In this document: one piece after another, positions 1 to 5,213 of the stretch
How positions within the stretch are numbered: the stretch's first letter is position 1
Layout of the letters: every line of letters starts with the position of its first letter
Assembly: GCA_003153855.1 (NCBI GenBank)
Contig: PMBM01000200.1
Location: 1-8,338, forward strand
Reading direction: 5' to 3'
Origin: Propionibacteriaceae bacterium
Lineage (GTDB): Bacteria > Actinomycetota > Actinomycetes > Propionibacteriales > Propionibacteriaceae
Length of the DNA stretch: 8,338 bases
Translations under genes and position numbers: made by a program
The notes under the pieces: generated by a model
Seen by the model: only the letters and a program-made list of their open reading frames with translations
The model's database searches: none
Told to the model about the DNA's origin: nothing

Positions 1-138
1 GGCGCTCCCGAGTTCAAGGCGTACCGTGCGGCCGCCGAAGCACACCCGATCGAGGCCACAGGTCTTGGGCTCCGCAAGCTCATGAGCTGGGTCAAGACGT
101 CCGACTCCGACTACACCGAGGGCCACGCCGCTCGTTGA
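1..138 (+). CDS. C-terminal end of an unrecognised protein (5' truncated by window edge)
   Basis: Frame 1 is open from the first base to a TGA at 136-138 and gives the last 45 residues of a protein. The tail is soluble-looking and charged: it starts GAPEFKAYRAAAEAHPIEA, has a basic/hydrophobic helix-like stretch (LGLRKLMSWVK) and ends in a polar tail (DSDYTEGHAAR). Third codon positions are strongly GC-biased, and a strong terminator lies 8 bases downstream, so this is very probably a genuine gene end and not a chance frame. I do not recognise the family from this piece. No membrane segment or catalytic motif is visible. The gene converges on the truncated leftward gene at 218-427. Confidence 0.7.
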   Translation, partial: GAPEFKAYRAAAEAHPIEATGLGLRKLMSWVKTSDSDYTEGHAAR

Positions 139-146
139 GTCTGTAC

Positions 147-190
147 GAACGCGCCCGGTCCTGTCTCAGGGCCGGGCGCGTTCTCCTGTT
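147..190 (+). terminator. Strong intrinsic terminator after the first gene
   Basis: Bases 147-163 (GAACGCGCCCGGTCCTG) pair with 167-183 (CAGGGCCGGGCGCGTTC). This gives a 17-bp stem with one G-U wobble and a 3-base loop (TCT), followed by the pyrimidine-rich TCCTGTT. It starts 8 bases after the TGA of the first gene. The other strand has no T-rich tail, so it fits the rightward gene best, but it may also block leftward transcripts from 218-427. Confidence 0.85.
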
Positions 191-217
191 CCGTATGGAT
201 CCCCGGACGGCGGGCGA

Positions 218-427
218 TCAGGAGTGCGTCCACGAGTGGAGGCATCCCACAAGAGCGGTCCCGACGGCCCAAGCCACCCACCGACCGGAGACAAGCCGGA
301 GCGATCGCGGGTCCGGGGAGTCTTCAGACGGCGCTTGGTAGAGGTCGATCCCCGTCAGCGGCACGACGGGGGGAGCGGGCAACACCTCCCACGTCGACTC
401 GGACGAGTCGCGCTCAGGTCCGCTCAC
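218..427 (-). pseudogene. Truncated N-terminal relic of the PH-like two-TM membrane protein family
   Basis: This leftward frame has a GTG start at 427-425 and encodes 69 residues. Its layout copies the N-terminus of the two intact paralogues at 1099-1728 and 1891-2484: a polar start, a Trp-acidic-Val motif (TWEVL at residues 12-16, against TWDVR and HWEVL near residue 11), a Pro/acidic linker with IDLYQAP (against IDRYRPP and LPSYRPA), then the start of the first membrane helix (about residues 50-63, WVAWAVGTALVGCL). It stops shortly afterwards, so the second helix and the whole PH-like domain are missing. Only about 80 bases separate its stop from the preceding gene, so the missing part is gone and not frameshifted. 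No Shine-Dalgarno is visible. It could still be expressed as a small membrane peptide. The family link is my reading by eye of aligned motifs. Confidence 0.55.
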
Positions 428-455
428 GCGAACCGTACGCGCTGCGAGGTTCGAG

Positions 456-615
456 AACCCGAGTTGTGGTGCTTCTGAGGGCCCCGTGACCGACCTCAGG
501 ATCCAGCACCCGAGCTGTGGTTGTTCTCAGCGCCCGGACCGAGCCCACAACAACCACAACACGGGTATTCGCACAGGACGGACCGGCGGTTCGTCCGAGA
601 ACAACAAATCGGGTT
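456..615. repeat. Mirror-symmetric array of four 21-24 bp repeats
   Basis: Four copies of one motif lie in the 266-base divergent intergenic region. R1 (456-479) and R2 (507-530) read rightward. R3 (544-567) and R4 (595-615) read leftward. The shared core is ACCCGAG-T/C-TGTGGTTGTTCTCAG-like. R1 and R2 match at 19 of 24 positions, R2 and R3 share TGTGGTTGTT exactly, and R4 lacks three internal bases. R1 to R2 is 51 bases; R3 to R4 is also 51 measured at their inner ends. The array is symmetrical about base 537. Spacers are 27 bases on both sides but differ in sequence, so the repeats and their spacing are conserved, not one long inverted duplication. Possible roles are clustered protein-binding sites, a structured RNA or a small palindromic element. 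Confidence 0.8.
508..566. other. Long imperfect hairpin formed by the inner repeats R2 and R3
   Basis: ACCCGAGCTGTGGTTGTT (508-525) can pair with AACAACCACAACACGGGT (549-566) at 16 of 18 positions, with a 23-base loop. The outer copies can add a second stem: AACCCGA (456-462) with TCGGGTT (609-615). If transcribed, the region would give a nested two-stem structure; in DNA it could form a cruciform. No T-run follows, so it is not an ordinary terminator. Confidence 0.6.
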
Positions 616-643
616 TCCAGGCGCCTGTCCCGTCAGGCCGGGA

Positions 644-668
644 GTTTCTGAGGTCCGGAAGGGGGTAC
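644..668 (+). promoter_or_regulatory. SigF/SigB-type (stress sigma) promoter candidate for the DUF6458-like gene
   Basis: GTTT (644-647), 15 bases, then GGGTAC (663-668) matches the actinobacterial stress-sigma consensus GTTT-N15-17-GGGTAT/C known for mycobacterial SigF and Streptomyces SigB. It is on the strand of the gene at 694 and would give a short leader of about 15-20 bases carrying the ribosome site AAAGGG (682-687). I found no equally complete match upstream of the other genes. Confidence 0.6.
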
Positions 669-693
669 AGGCCAGTAGACGAAAGGGACGACT

Positions 694-906
694 ATGGGAA
701 TTGGCGTAGGCATCGCGCTGCTGGTGGTGGGCGCAATCCTGAGCTTCGCGGTACGCGACAACGTGCCGGGGGTCAACCTCAGCATGGTCGGCTACATCTG
801 CATGGGGGCCGGCGTGCTCGCGCTGGTGCTCAGCCTCGTACTGAACGCCCAGGCCACCCGCACCAAGCACACCGCGGTCGTCGAGCACCGCAACGACGTG
901 GCGTAA
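694..906 (+). CDS. Small two-helix membrane protein, DUF6458-like
   Basis: A 70-residue protein. It opens MGIGVGIALLVVGAILSFAV, a glycine-rich first membrane helix (about residues 2-19). A short loop (RDNVPGVNLS) leads to a second helix (about 31-51, MVGYICMGAGVLALVLSLVL), and the tail is polar and basic (TRTKHTAVVEHRN). Length, helix spacing and the MGIGxGI start fit the actinobacterial DUF6458 family, whose function is unknown. The ATG has a good Shine-Dalgarno (AAAGGG, 682-687, six bases away). The gene stands alone, convergent with the leftward gene ending at 1099. A SigF/SigB-like promoter upstream suggests stress or stationary-phase expression. Family recognition is from memory; the membrane topology is seen directly. 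Confidence 0.85.
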   Translation: MGIGVGIALLVVGAILSFAVRDNVPGVNLSMVGYICMGAGVLALVLSLVLNAQATRTKHTAVVEHRNDVA

Positions 907-949
907 CGCTCCACCCACCCCTGTACGACGCTCACCCACCCCCGTACGA
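907..949 (+). repeat. Two tandem 21-22 bp repeats directly after a stop codon
   Basis: CGCTCCACCCACCCCTGTACGA (unit A, 907-928) is followed at once by CGCTCACCCACCCCCGTACGA (unit B, 929-949). The units differ by one inserted C and one T/C change. Unit A begins on the base after the TAA of the DUF6458-like gene. No function is evident; a recent local duplication is the simplest reading. Confidence 0.7.
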
Positions 950-1059
950 GGGGTCACGACCCGCCCAGGAGCACGCCTCTTCGGTGCGATTCGTGGCTCC
1001 TCGAGTGGGGGAGTGGTTGGTGGCGACCAGGCGGAACGATCCAGGGGTCACGACCCGCC
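949..1059 (+). repeat. Pair of identical 17-bp direct repeats containing a small palindrome
   Basis: AGGGGTCACGACCCGCC occurs at 949-965 and again at 1043-1059, 94 bases apart. Each copy contains the inverted repeat GGGTC-AC-GACCC. Both copies are in the non-coding gap between two convergent genes. They may be protein-binding sites or traces of local duplication. Confidence 0.6.
967..1001. terminator. Weak bidirectional hairpin between convergent genes
   Basis: AGGAGCACG (967-975) pairs with CGTGGCTCCT (992-1001) through nine base pairs with one bulged G, around a 16-base loop. It lies between the DUF6458-like gene and the leftward gene ending at 1099, where a terminator is expected. There is no T-run on either side, so the call is weak. 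Confidence 0.3.
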
Positions 1060-1098
1060 GAGCCGGACCTGTACGAGGGCAGACAACGGCTCCTCGAC

Positions 1099-1728
1099 TC
1101 AGGCGCCGATCGCTCGTCGAGGGCCGACCTGGAGCCGCAGGCCGGCGGGGATCTGGGACTCAAGCGCCGATCGGACGTCCTCGAGGTCCAACGACGCACC
1201 GAGGTTGTTGACGACGTGCTCGCCGGCCTGGTCGACCCACGTCACGTACAGCTCGCGAACCTCGCGGGGCGTGTACCACCGCATGAGCGGGTTGCGCTCC
1301 GCCCGCGGCGAGTACCAGCCCATGTACAGGTTGCCGGCGTCCGACCAGGAGGTCCTGCGCGTGATGCCGTGGATGTCGGTCACCGTCAGCCCTTCTGAGC
1401 TCGCCGTGAGCTCCGGGCGGCATCCCGGTGGCTGGCGAAGGACGAGGACGAGCCGTACGAGGACGATGGTCATCATCACGGCACCGGTTGCCACGTACCA
1501 ACCGACGCTGCGCGGTCCCAGGCTCGCCAGCGGTGCGCCAACCAACAGGGCGAGGAGGACGGCCCTCATGACCTGCGTGGCCTTCTCGGACCCGTTGTCG
1601 GCTCGCCCGACCAACACGACGGGATCCAGCCGGTCGGCAGCGGGAGGCCGATAGCGGTCGATTCCCTCGTCCGCGTAGGGATTCGGGCGTACGTCCCACG
1701 TGGCTGGATCGTCGCCGGGGCGTGGCAT
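1099..1728 (-). CDS. Two-TM membrane protein with C-terminal PH-like domain (paralogue 1)
   Basis: A 209-residue protein of unknown function. The N-terminus is polar and proline-rich with a TWDVR motif (10-14). It is followed by two membrane helices (about 53-71 and 76-97). A cytoplasmic-looking domain (about 107-200) then resembles bacterial PH-like folds: EGLTVTDIHGITRRTSWSD, a strand pair ending LYVTWVDQAGEHVVNNLG, and a closing helix (DVRSALESQI). The same order appears in the protein encoded at 1891-2484, so the two are diverged paralogues. I chose the ATG at 1728 over an in-frame ATG at 1812: a TACAGT -10 hexamer lies six bases upstream of 1728, and the resulting N-terminus lines up with the paralogue. 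It converges on the DUF6458-like gene. The PH-like assignment is inferred from pattern, not from a search. Confidence 0.75.
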   Translation of the reverse strand: MPRPGDDPATWDVRPNPYADEGIDRYRPPAADRLDPVVLVGRADNGSEKATQVMRAVLLALLVGAPLASLGPRSVGWYVATGAVMMTIVLVRLVLVLRQPPGCRPELTASSEGLTVTDIHGITRRTSWSDAGNLYMGWYSPRAERNPLMRWYTPREVRELYVTWVDQAGEHVVNNLGASLDLEDVRSALESQIPAGLRLQVGPRRAIGA

Positions 1729-1734
1729 GTGGGC

Positions 1735-1740
1735 ACTGTA
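1735..1740 (-). promoter_or_regulatory. -10 hexamer of a leaderless promoter, decides the start at 1728
   Basis: On the leftward strand TACAGT is followed by six bases (GCCCAC) and then ATG at 1728. A TAnnnT hexamer at this distance places the transcription start at or next to the A of ATG. No Shine-Dalgarno is present near this ATG. No convincing -35 was seen. Confidence 0.55.
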
Positions 1741-1775
1741 TTCCCGGACGACGGGACCGTACCCTCCGGGGTCGT

Positions 1776-1901
1776 TCAGGTCACGCGAGGCACTCGTACG
1801 CCAGCGGTGCATGCGTGCAGGGCGCGATCGAGCCGGCTGGCGCCGATGCCCTCACCGAGCACGATGTCGACCGACTCGCCGCTTCCAGCGTCAGTCGTCA
1901 C
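1776..1901 (-). pseudogene. Probable C-terminal relic of the PH-like membrane protein family (41 codons)
   Basis: This short leftward frame starts with GTG at 1901-1899, overlapping the last 11 bases of the upstream paralogue gene, and stops with TGA at 1778-1776. Its 41 residues resemble the C-terminal end of the family. VDIVLGEGIGASRLDRAL followed by AGVRV lines up with VVNNLGASLDLEDVRSAL and AGLRLQV of paralogue 1, and with IVADLGDTIDRGDLCRAI of paralogue 2. The Val-rich strand, LG turn, AL helix and AG-x-R strand keep their order and near-identical spacing. It holds no membrane helix and only the last quarter of the domain. The simplest reading is a tandem copy reduced by deletion. It could instead be a translationally coupled small protein. 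The similarity is modest and judged by eye. Confidence 0.4.
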
Positions 1902-2484
1902 CGAACGCCTCGTGCTCGCCGAGGTGGAGGGTCATGGACTTGGGCGCTCGGGAGACGATCGCCCGGCAGAGGTCGCCGCGATCGATGGTGTCGCCAAGGT
2001 CGGCCACGATGTGGGCACCACTCGGTCTGACCCAGGTCAGGTGGACGTCGTTGCCCTTTTCCCCCTCGACCGACCGCGCCCGGAGCTCTCCCAGCTCCGA
2101 CCAGGTCGCGGAGTGCGTGAGACCGTCGACGGTCTGAGCCGTGATTCCCTCGCGGTTCACGACGACGATGGGCGCCTTCCACGACGTCTGTCGCTTCGGT
2201 TTGTACAGCCAGATCCCCACGGCATAGCCGAGAAGGATGACGCCCGAGACGACGAGCCACCCGGTCAGGGGCAGGACCCGGTAGGTCAGCCCGATGAAGA
2301 CGGCGCCGATGGTGGCGGTGCGAATACGGGTCCAGTCTCGGCCTCCCACGAGCTTCGCCTCGCCGCGAAGCGTGATGCCGTCTGAACTGTCGTGAGCGGC
2401 CGGCCGATAGGAGGGGAGTTCGGAGCGTCGGCGGTCCGAGCCGAGGACCTCCCAGTGCGACTCGGTCGGTCCCTCCGCTCCCAT
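1891..2484 (-). CDS. Two-TM membrane protein with C-terminal PH-like domain (paralogue 2)
   Basis: A 197-residue protein of unknown function and a paralogue of the protein at 1099-1728. It has a polar N-terminus with HWEVL (10-14) and SYRPA, two membrane helices (about 56-72 and 74-93), then a PH-like region (about 105-188). Landmarks in that region are VVVNREGITAQTVDGLTHSA, HLTWVRPSGAHIVADLG and a closing helix (DLCRAIVSR). The short loop between the helices suggests a hairpin with both ends in the cytoplasm. The ATG at 2484 has no Shine-Dalgarno but has TACCAT six bases upstream, which supports a leaderless start. The gene follows the haemoglobin gene by 50 bases on the same strand and could also be read through from leuB. 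The function is not known; PH-like membrane proteins of this shape are common in Actinobacteria. Confidence 0.8.
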   Translation of the reverse strand: MGAEGPTESHWEVLGSDRRRSELPSYRPAAHDSSDGITLRGEAKLVGGRDWTRIRTATIGAVFIGLTYRVLPLTGWLVVSGVILLGYAVGIWLYKPKRQTSWKAPIVVVNREGITAQTVDGLTHSATWSELGELRARSVEGEKGNDVHLTWVRPSGAHIVADLGDTIDRGDLCRAIVSRAPKSMTLHLGEHEAFGDD

Positions 2485-2490
2485 GCGTCG

Positions 2491-2496
2491 ATGGTA
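2491..2496 (-). promoter_or_regulatory. -10 hexamer of a leaderless promoter for paralogue 2
   Basis: TACCAT on the leftward strand is followed by CGACGC and then ATG at 2484. This is the same geometry as upstream of 1728 (TACAGT-N6-ATG). It fits leaderless transcription and explains the absence of a ribosome site. No clear -35 was seen. Confidence 0.5.
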
Positions 2497-2534
2497 GGGC
2501 GACCTGGGGCGATGTCGTGGGCAAAAGTACGCCC

Positions 2535-2960
2535 TCAGTCCTCCGCGTTGAGCATGAAGGTGGCGGCGTACGTGAGGTACGAGCGGAGCTCGGTGTCCTC
2601 GGCCTCCTGGAGCGCGACCTCGTCGCAGGCAGCGAGCATGTGCGTGAGCCACCGGTCGCGCTGGGTCGGCGTCACGGCGAACGGCGCGTGACGCATCCGC
2701 AGCCGCGGGTGGCCGCGCTGCTCGGAGTACGTGTTCGGGCCGCCGAAGTACTGCTCGAGGAACATCCGCAGCCGCTCCTCGGCAGGACCGAGGTCCTCCT
2801 CCGGGTACAGCGCACGCAGCGGCTCGTCTCCGGCCACGCCGCGGTAGAACGCGGCAACCAGCCGTACGAACGTGTCGTGACCGCCCATCCGGTCGTACGC
2901 GCTCGGCGCCTGCGGCCCGACCTCGTCGCCACCCGACGACGGTCGCAGCGGGATGGTCAC
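2535..2960 (-). CDS. glbO: Group II truncated haemoglobin (GlbO type)
   Basis: A 141-residue haem-binding globin of the trHbII class, which binds oxygen and related ligands in the cytosol. It carries nearly the full signature of mycobacterial Glb[17 protein letters not shown] (60-75) and the run from TYSEQRG to RHAPF (77-94). Family positions in place are Tyr B10 (Y39), Tyr CD1 (Y52, in LYPEEDL), proximal His F8 (H91) and Trp G8 (W104, in RDRW). About 20 extra residues precede the usual start ([10 protein letters not shown]). I use the GTG at 2960 because it overlaps the leuB stop in GTGA; translational coupling with leuB is likely. Its physiological link to leucine synthesis is not obvious; an oxygen or redox role is the family expectation. 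Confidence 0.93.
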   Translation of the reverse strand: MTIPLRPSSGGDEVGPQAPSAYDRMGGHDTFVRLVAAFYRGVAGDEPLRALYPEEDLGPAEERLRMFLEQYFGGPNTYSEQRGHPRLRMRHAPFAVTPTQRDRWLTHMLAACDEVALQEAEDTELRSYLTYAATFMLNAED

Positions 2961-4009
2961 CCCAGCGCCGCCACGATGGCGTCGCCGACCTCGATGGTCG
3001 CCCGCTTGGCATCACCGGTCGCGACGATGTCCGCCTCGACGGCCGTCTGGATGGCCACGGCCTCATCGGTGCGGCCCAGGTGCTCGAGCATCATGGCGAC
3101 CGACAGGATCGCTGCCCGCGGGTCGGCGATGCCCAGTCCGGCGATGTCGGGGGCCGAGCCATGGACCGGCTCGAACATCGACGGGTACGAGCCGTCGACG
3201 TTGATGTTCGCGCTGGCCGCCAGGCCGATGCCACCCGTGATGGCCGCGGCCTCGTCGGTGAGGATGTCGCCGAACAGGTTGTCCGTGACGATGACGTCGA
3301 AGCGGTCGGGGTTCGTGCACAGGGCGATCGTCGCCGCGTCCACGTGCAGATAGTCGGTGGTGACGTCGGGGTACTCGATCGCGACCGCCTCAAAGACCCG
3401 GTTCCACAGTCCGCCCGCGTTGACCAGCACGTTGTGCTTGTGGACCAGCGTGAGCTTCTGGCGCCGCGCGGAGGCCCGTACGAACGCATCCCGTACGACC
3501 CGCTCCACGCCCATCGCCGTGTTGATGCTGACCTCGGTGGCGATCTCGTTCGGCGTGCCCTGGCGGACGACGCCGCCGTTGCCGCAGTACAGCCCTTCGG
3601 TGCCCTCGCGTACGACGACGAAGTCGATGAGCTTGCCGTCGACGATGCTCGGCGCCAGTGGCGTCGGGACGCCGGGGTAGAGCTTGGACGGCCGCAGGTT
3701 CACGGCGTGGTCGAACGCGAAGCGCAGCTTCAGCAGGAGCCCACGCTCGAGGAGACCTGACGGCACAGCCTTCGAGCCGGGCGCAGCACCGACAGCACCG
3801 AGCAGGATGGCGTCGGCGGTGGCCAGCTTCGCCAGGTCCTCGCCGGTGAGCACCTCACCCGTACGCTGCCAGCGCTCGGCGCCCAGGTCGTACGTCTCGA
3901 AGCGGAATGCGCCCTCGCCGGCGACAGCCTTGAGCACCTTGAGCCCTTCGGCCACCACCTCCGGGCCGATGCCGTCTCCGCCAATCACTGCGATCGTCTG
4001 TGTCGTCAC
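2957..4009 (-). CDS. leuB: 3-isopropylmalate dehydrogenase
   Basis: A 350-residue NAD-dependent decarboxylating dehydrogenase. It converts 3-isopropylmalate to 2-oxoisocaproate in leucine synthesis and, in the citramalate route, 3-methylmalate to 2-oxobutanoate. It has the GGDGIGPEV start (10-18) and the family active-site set: R96, R106, R134 and Y141 (REGTEGLY), K191, D224, D248 and D252. The family signature is [20 protein letters not shown] (244-263), and the NAD-site segment is HGSAPDIAG (283-291). Length is normal for actinobacterial LeuB. The start is GTG at 4009, eight bases after a TAGGGT hexamer and without a Shine-Dalgarno. Its TGA overlaps the haemoglobin start by four bases. It is divergent from ilvE across 78 bases, and cimA lies 2.4 kb away on the other strand, so it may serve both leucine and isoleucine synthesis. 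Confidence 0.95.
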   Translation of the reverse strand: MTTQTIAVIGGDGIGPEVVAEGLKVLKAVAGEGAFRFETYDLGAERWQRTGEVLTGEDLAKLATADAILLGAVGAAPGSKAVPSGLLERGLLLKLRFAFDHAVNLRPSKLYPGVPTPLAPSIVDGKLIDFVVVREGTEGLYCGNGGVVRQGTPNEIATEVSINTAMGVERVVRDAFVRASARRQKLTLVHKHNVLVNAGGLWNRVFEAVAIEYPDVTTDYLHVDAATIALCTNPDRFDVIVTDNLFGDILTDEAAAITGGIGLAASANINVDGSYPSMFEPVHGSAPDIAGLGIADPRAAILSVAMMLEHLGRTDEAVAIQTAVEADIVATGDAKRATIEVGDAIVAALG

Positions 4010-4017
4010 GGTTCGCC

Positions 4018-4023
4018 ACCCTA
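4018..4023 (-). promoter_or_regulatory. -10 hexamer for leuB, probably leaderless
   Basis: TAGGGT on the leftward strand lies eight bases before the GTG at 4009. Transcription would start at or within a base or two of the start codon. No Shine-Dalgarno precedes the GTG. The palindrome at 4032-4044 falls where the -35 contacts would be. Confidence 0.45.
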
Positions 4024-4031
4024 GCGACGCC

Positions 4032-4044
4032 TCACACCCTGTGA
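4032..4044. promoter_or_regulatory. Perfect palindrome TCACA-CCC-TGTGA between leuB and ilvE, possible operator
   Basis: The 13-base inverted repeat TCACACCCTGTGA has perfect 5-bp arms and lies in the 78-base divergent gap. It is next to the leuB -10 and about 30 bases upstream of the ilvE -10, so a bound protein could affect both promoters. The arm order is opposite to a CRP site (TGTGA-N6-TCACA), so I do not assign it to CRP. The regulator is unknown. Confidence 0.4.
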
Positions 4045-4071
4045 TCCGCCATCTCAGGAGTCCGTCGACCC

Positions 4072-4080
4072 TGGTAGTTT
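4072..4080 (+). promoter_or_regulatory. Extended -10 element for ilvE, leaderless
   Basis: TGG-TAGTTT forms an extended -10 (TGn plus TAnnnT). It is followed by seven bases (CCGCCTC) and then the ATG at 4088. No Shine-Dalgarno lies within reach of the ATG; CAGGAG at 4055-4060 is too far. A leaderless ilvE transcript is the likely outcome. Confidence 0.55.
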
Positions 4081-4087
4081 CCGCCTC

Positions 4088-5176
4088 ATGGCTCTCGCGT
4101 TCCCCGTTACCACCCACTCGTCGCCGGCACTGGGCGCCGTCATCGAGGAACGCCTTGCCGACCCGGGCTTCGGGCGGTACTTCACCGACCACATGGCAGT
4201 CGCCACCTGGCACAAGGCCAGCGGCTGGGGCGAGGATGCGACCGGCCCGTACACGTCCTTCTCCCTCGATCCCGCCGGTGCCGTCCTCCACTACGCCCAG
4301 GAGGTCTTCGAGGGCCTCAAGGCCTACCGGCACGCCGACGGGTCCGTGTGGCTGTTCCGGCCCGAGATGAACGCACGCCGGCTCATCCGCAGCGCCGAGC
4401 GCCTCGGCCTGCCGACGCTGCCCGAGGAGGACTTCCTGACCTCGGTCCACAACCTCGTCGTCGCCGACGAGCGCTGGGTGCCGAACGGCGAGGGGGAGAT
4501 GAGCCTGTACCTGCGGCCGTTCATGTTCGCCGACGAGAACTTCCTGGGGGTGCGCGCCGCCGAGACCGTGCGATACGCGGTGATCGCGAGCCCGGTCGGC
4601 CCCTACTTCGCCGGAGGGGTCAAGCCCGTCGACATCTGGGTCACCACCACGTACAGCCGGGCCGGCACGGGGGGCACGGGGGCCGCGAAGTGCGGCGGCA
4701 ACTACGCCTCCAGCCTGATCGCCCAGAAGGAAGCGTACGAGCACGGCTGCAGCCAGGTGCTGTTCACGGACGCCGCCACGCACACCTGGCTCGAGGAGCT
4801 GGGCGGCATGAACGTCTTCCTCGTCACCGACGACGGCAAGCTGCTCACACCGCCGACGTCCGGCACGATCCTCGACGGCATCACCCGCGACTCGATCCTC
4901 ACGCTGGCTCCCGACCTCGGGCTCGGCGCGGAGGTCCGCCCGATCGCGCTCGACGAGCTCGTCGAAGGCCTGAGGTCCGGCAAGATCGTCGAGGCCTTCG
5001 CCTGCGGCACGGCGGCGGTGCTGACCCCGATAGGCCGGTTCCACCTGGACGGGAGCGACCCGATCTTCGTCACGCAGCAGCAGGGCACCGCGACGATGGC
5101 GATCCGCAACCGGCTCCTCGACATCCAGTACGGGCGTTGCGACGACCCGTTCGGCTGGCGCCGCAAGGTCTGCTGA
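4088..5176 (+). CDS. ilvE: Branched-chain amino acid aminotransferase
   Basis: A 362-residue fold-type IV PLP enzyme that interconverts 2-oxoglutarate/glutamate with the keto acids of leucine, isoleucine and valine, the last step of their synthesis. Landmarks are [13 protein letters not shown] (69-81), YLRPFMFA (141-148) and [16 protein letters not shown] (195-210) with the PLP-binding lysine K201. The class IV signature from E237 reads ELGGMNVF, then [10 protein letters not shown] (258-267). [12 protein letters not shown] (305-316) binds the cofactor phosphate or substrate in this family. Length matches the large bacterial/mitochondrial-type BCAT seen in mycobacteria. The start is set by a leaderless -10 at 4075-4080. 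It is divergent from leuB and convergent with the hydrolase gene, with 37 bases between the stops and no clear terminator there. Confidence 0.95.
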   Translation: MALAFPVTTHSSPALGAVIEERLADPGFGRYFTDHMAVATWHKASGWGEDATGPYTSFSLDPAGAVLHYAQEVFEGLKAYRHADGSVWLFRPEMNARRLIRSAERLGLPTLPEEDFLTSVHNLVVADERWVPNGEGEMSLYLRPFMFADENFLGVRAAETVRYAVIASPVGPYFAGGVKPVDIWVTTTYSRAGTGGTGAAKCGGNYASSLIAQKEAYEHGCSQVLFTDAATHTWLEELGGMNVFLVTDDGKLLTPPTSGTILDGITRDSILTLAPDLGLGAEVRPIALDELVEGLRSGKIVEAFACGTAAVLTPIGRFHLDGSDPIFVTQQQGTATMAIRNRLLDIQYGRCDDPFGWRRKVC

Positions 5177-5213
5177 CCGTACGGGCCCAGCGTCAGGCGG
5201 TGAAAGTCCTGCG

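Noticed and set aside
456..615. A small CRISPR array (24-bp repeats, 27-bp spacers)
   Set aside because: There are only two copies in each orientation with an inversion in the middle, the repeats are divergent, and no cas genes are nearby.
456..615. A cluster of DnaA boxes (TTGTGG-like cores)
   Set aside because: The cores read TGTGGTTGTT and do not match TTGTCCACA or its complement. No dnaA, dnaN or AT-rich unwinding region is present.
1097..1173. A near-repeat ACTCRGCGCCGATCG-like at 1097-1112 and 1158-1173
   Set aside because: The copies lie in different reading frames at the 3' end of paralogue 1, encode unrelated residues and have one mismatch. They are short enough to be coincidence in GC-rich DNA.
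486..1211. A 241-codon rightward frame across the repeat array and the DUF6458-like gene
   Set aside because: Its composition is Arg/Gly/Pro-rich as expected for an out-of-frame reading of GC-rich DNA. It overlaps a well-supported gene and has no ribosome site.
1759..1764. A GGGTAC on the leftward strand upstream of paralogue 1 as a second SigF/SigB promoter
   Set aside because: No GTTT or GNNT box occurs at 14-17 bases upstream, and a TACAGT -10 fits the start better.
1729..1812. A longer start for paralogue 1 at ATG 1812
   Set aside because: No ribosome site or nearby -10 was found for 1812. The extra 28 residues have no counterpart in the paralogue, while 1728 has TACAGT six bases upstream.
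4032..4044. A CRP/Cmr-type cAMP receptor site
   Set aside because: The half-sites are in the opposite order (TCACA first) with a 3-base spacer, whereas CRP needs TGTGA-N6-TCACA.
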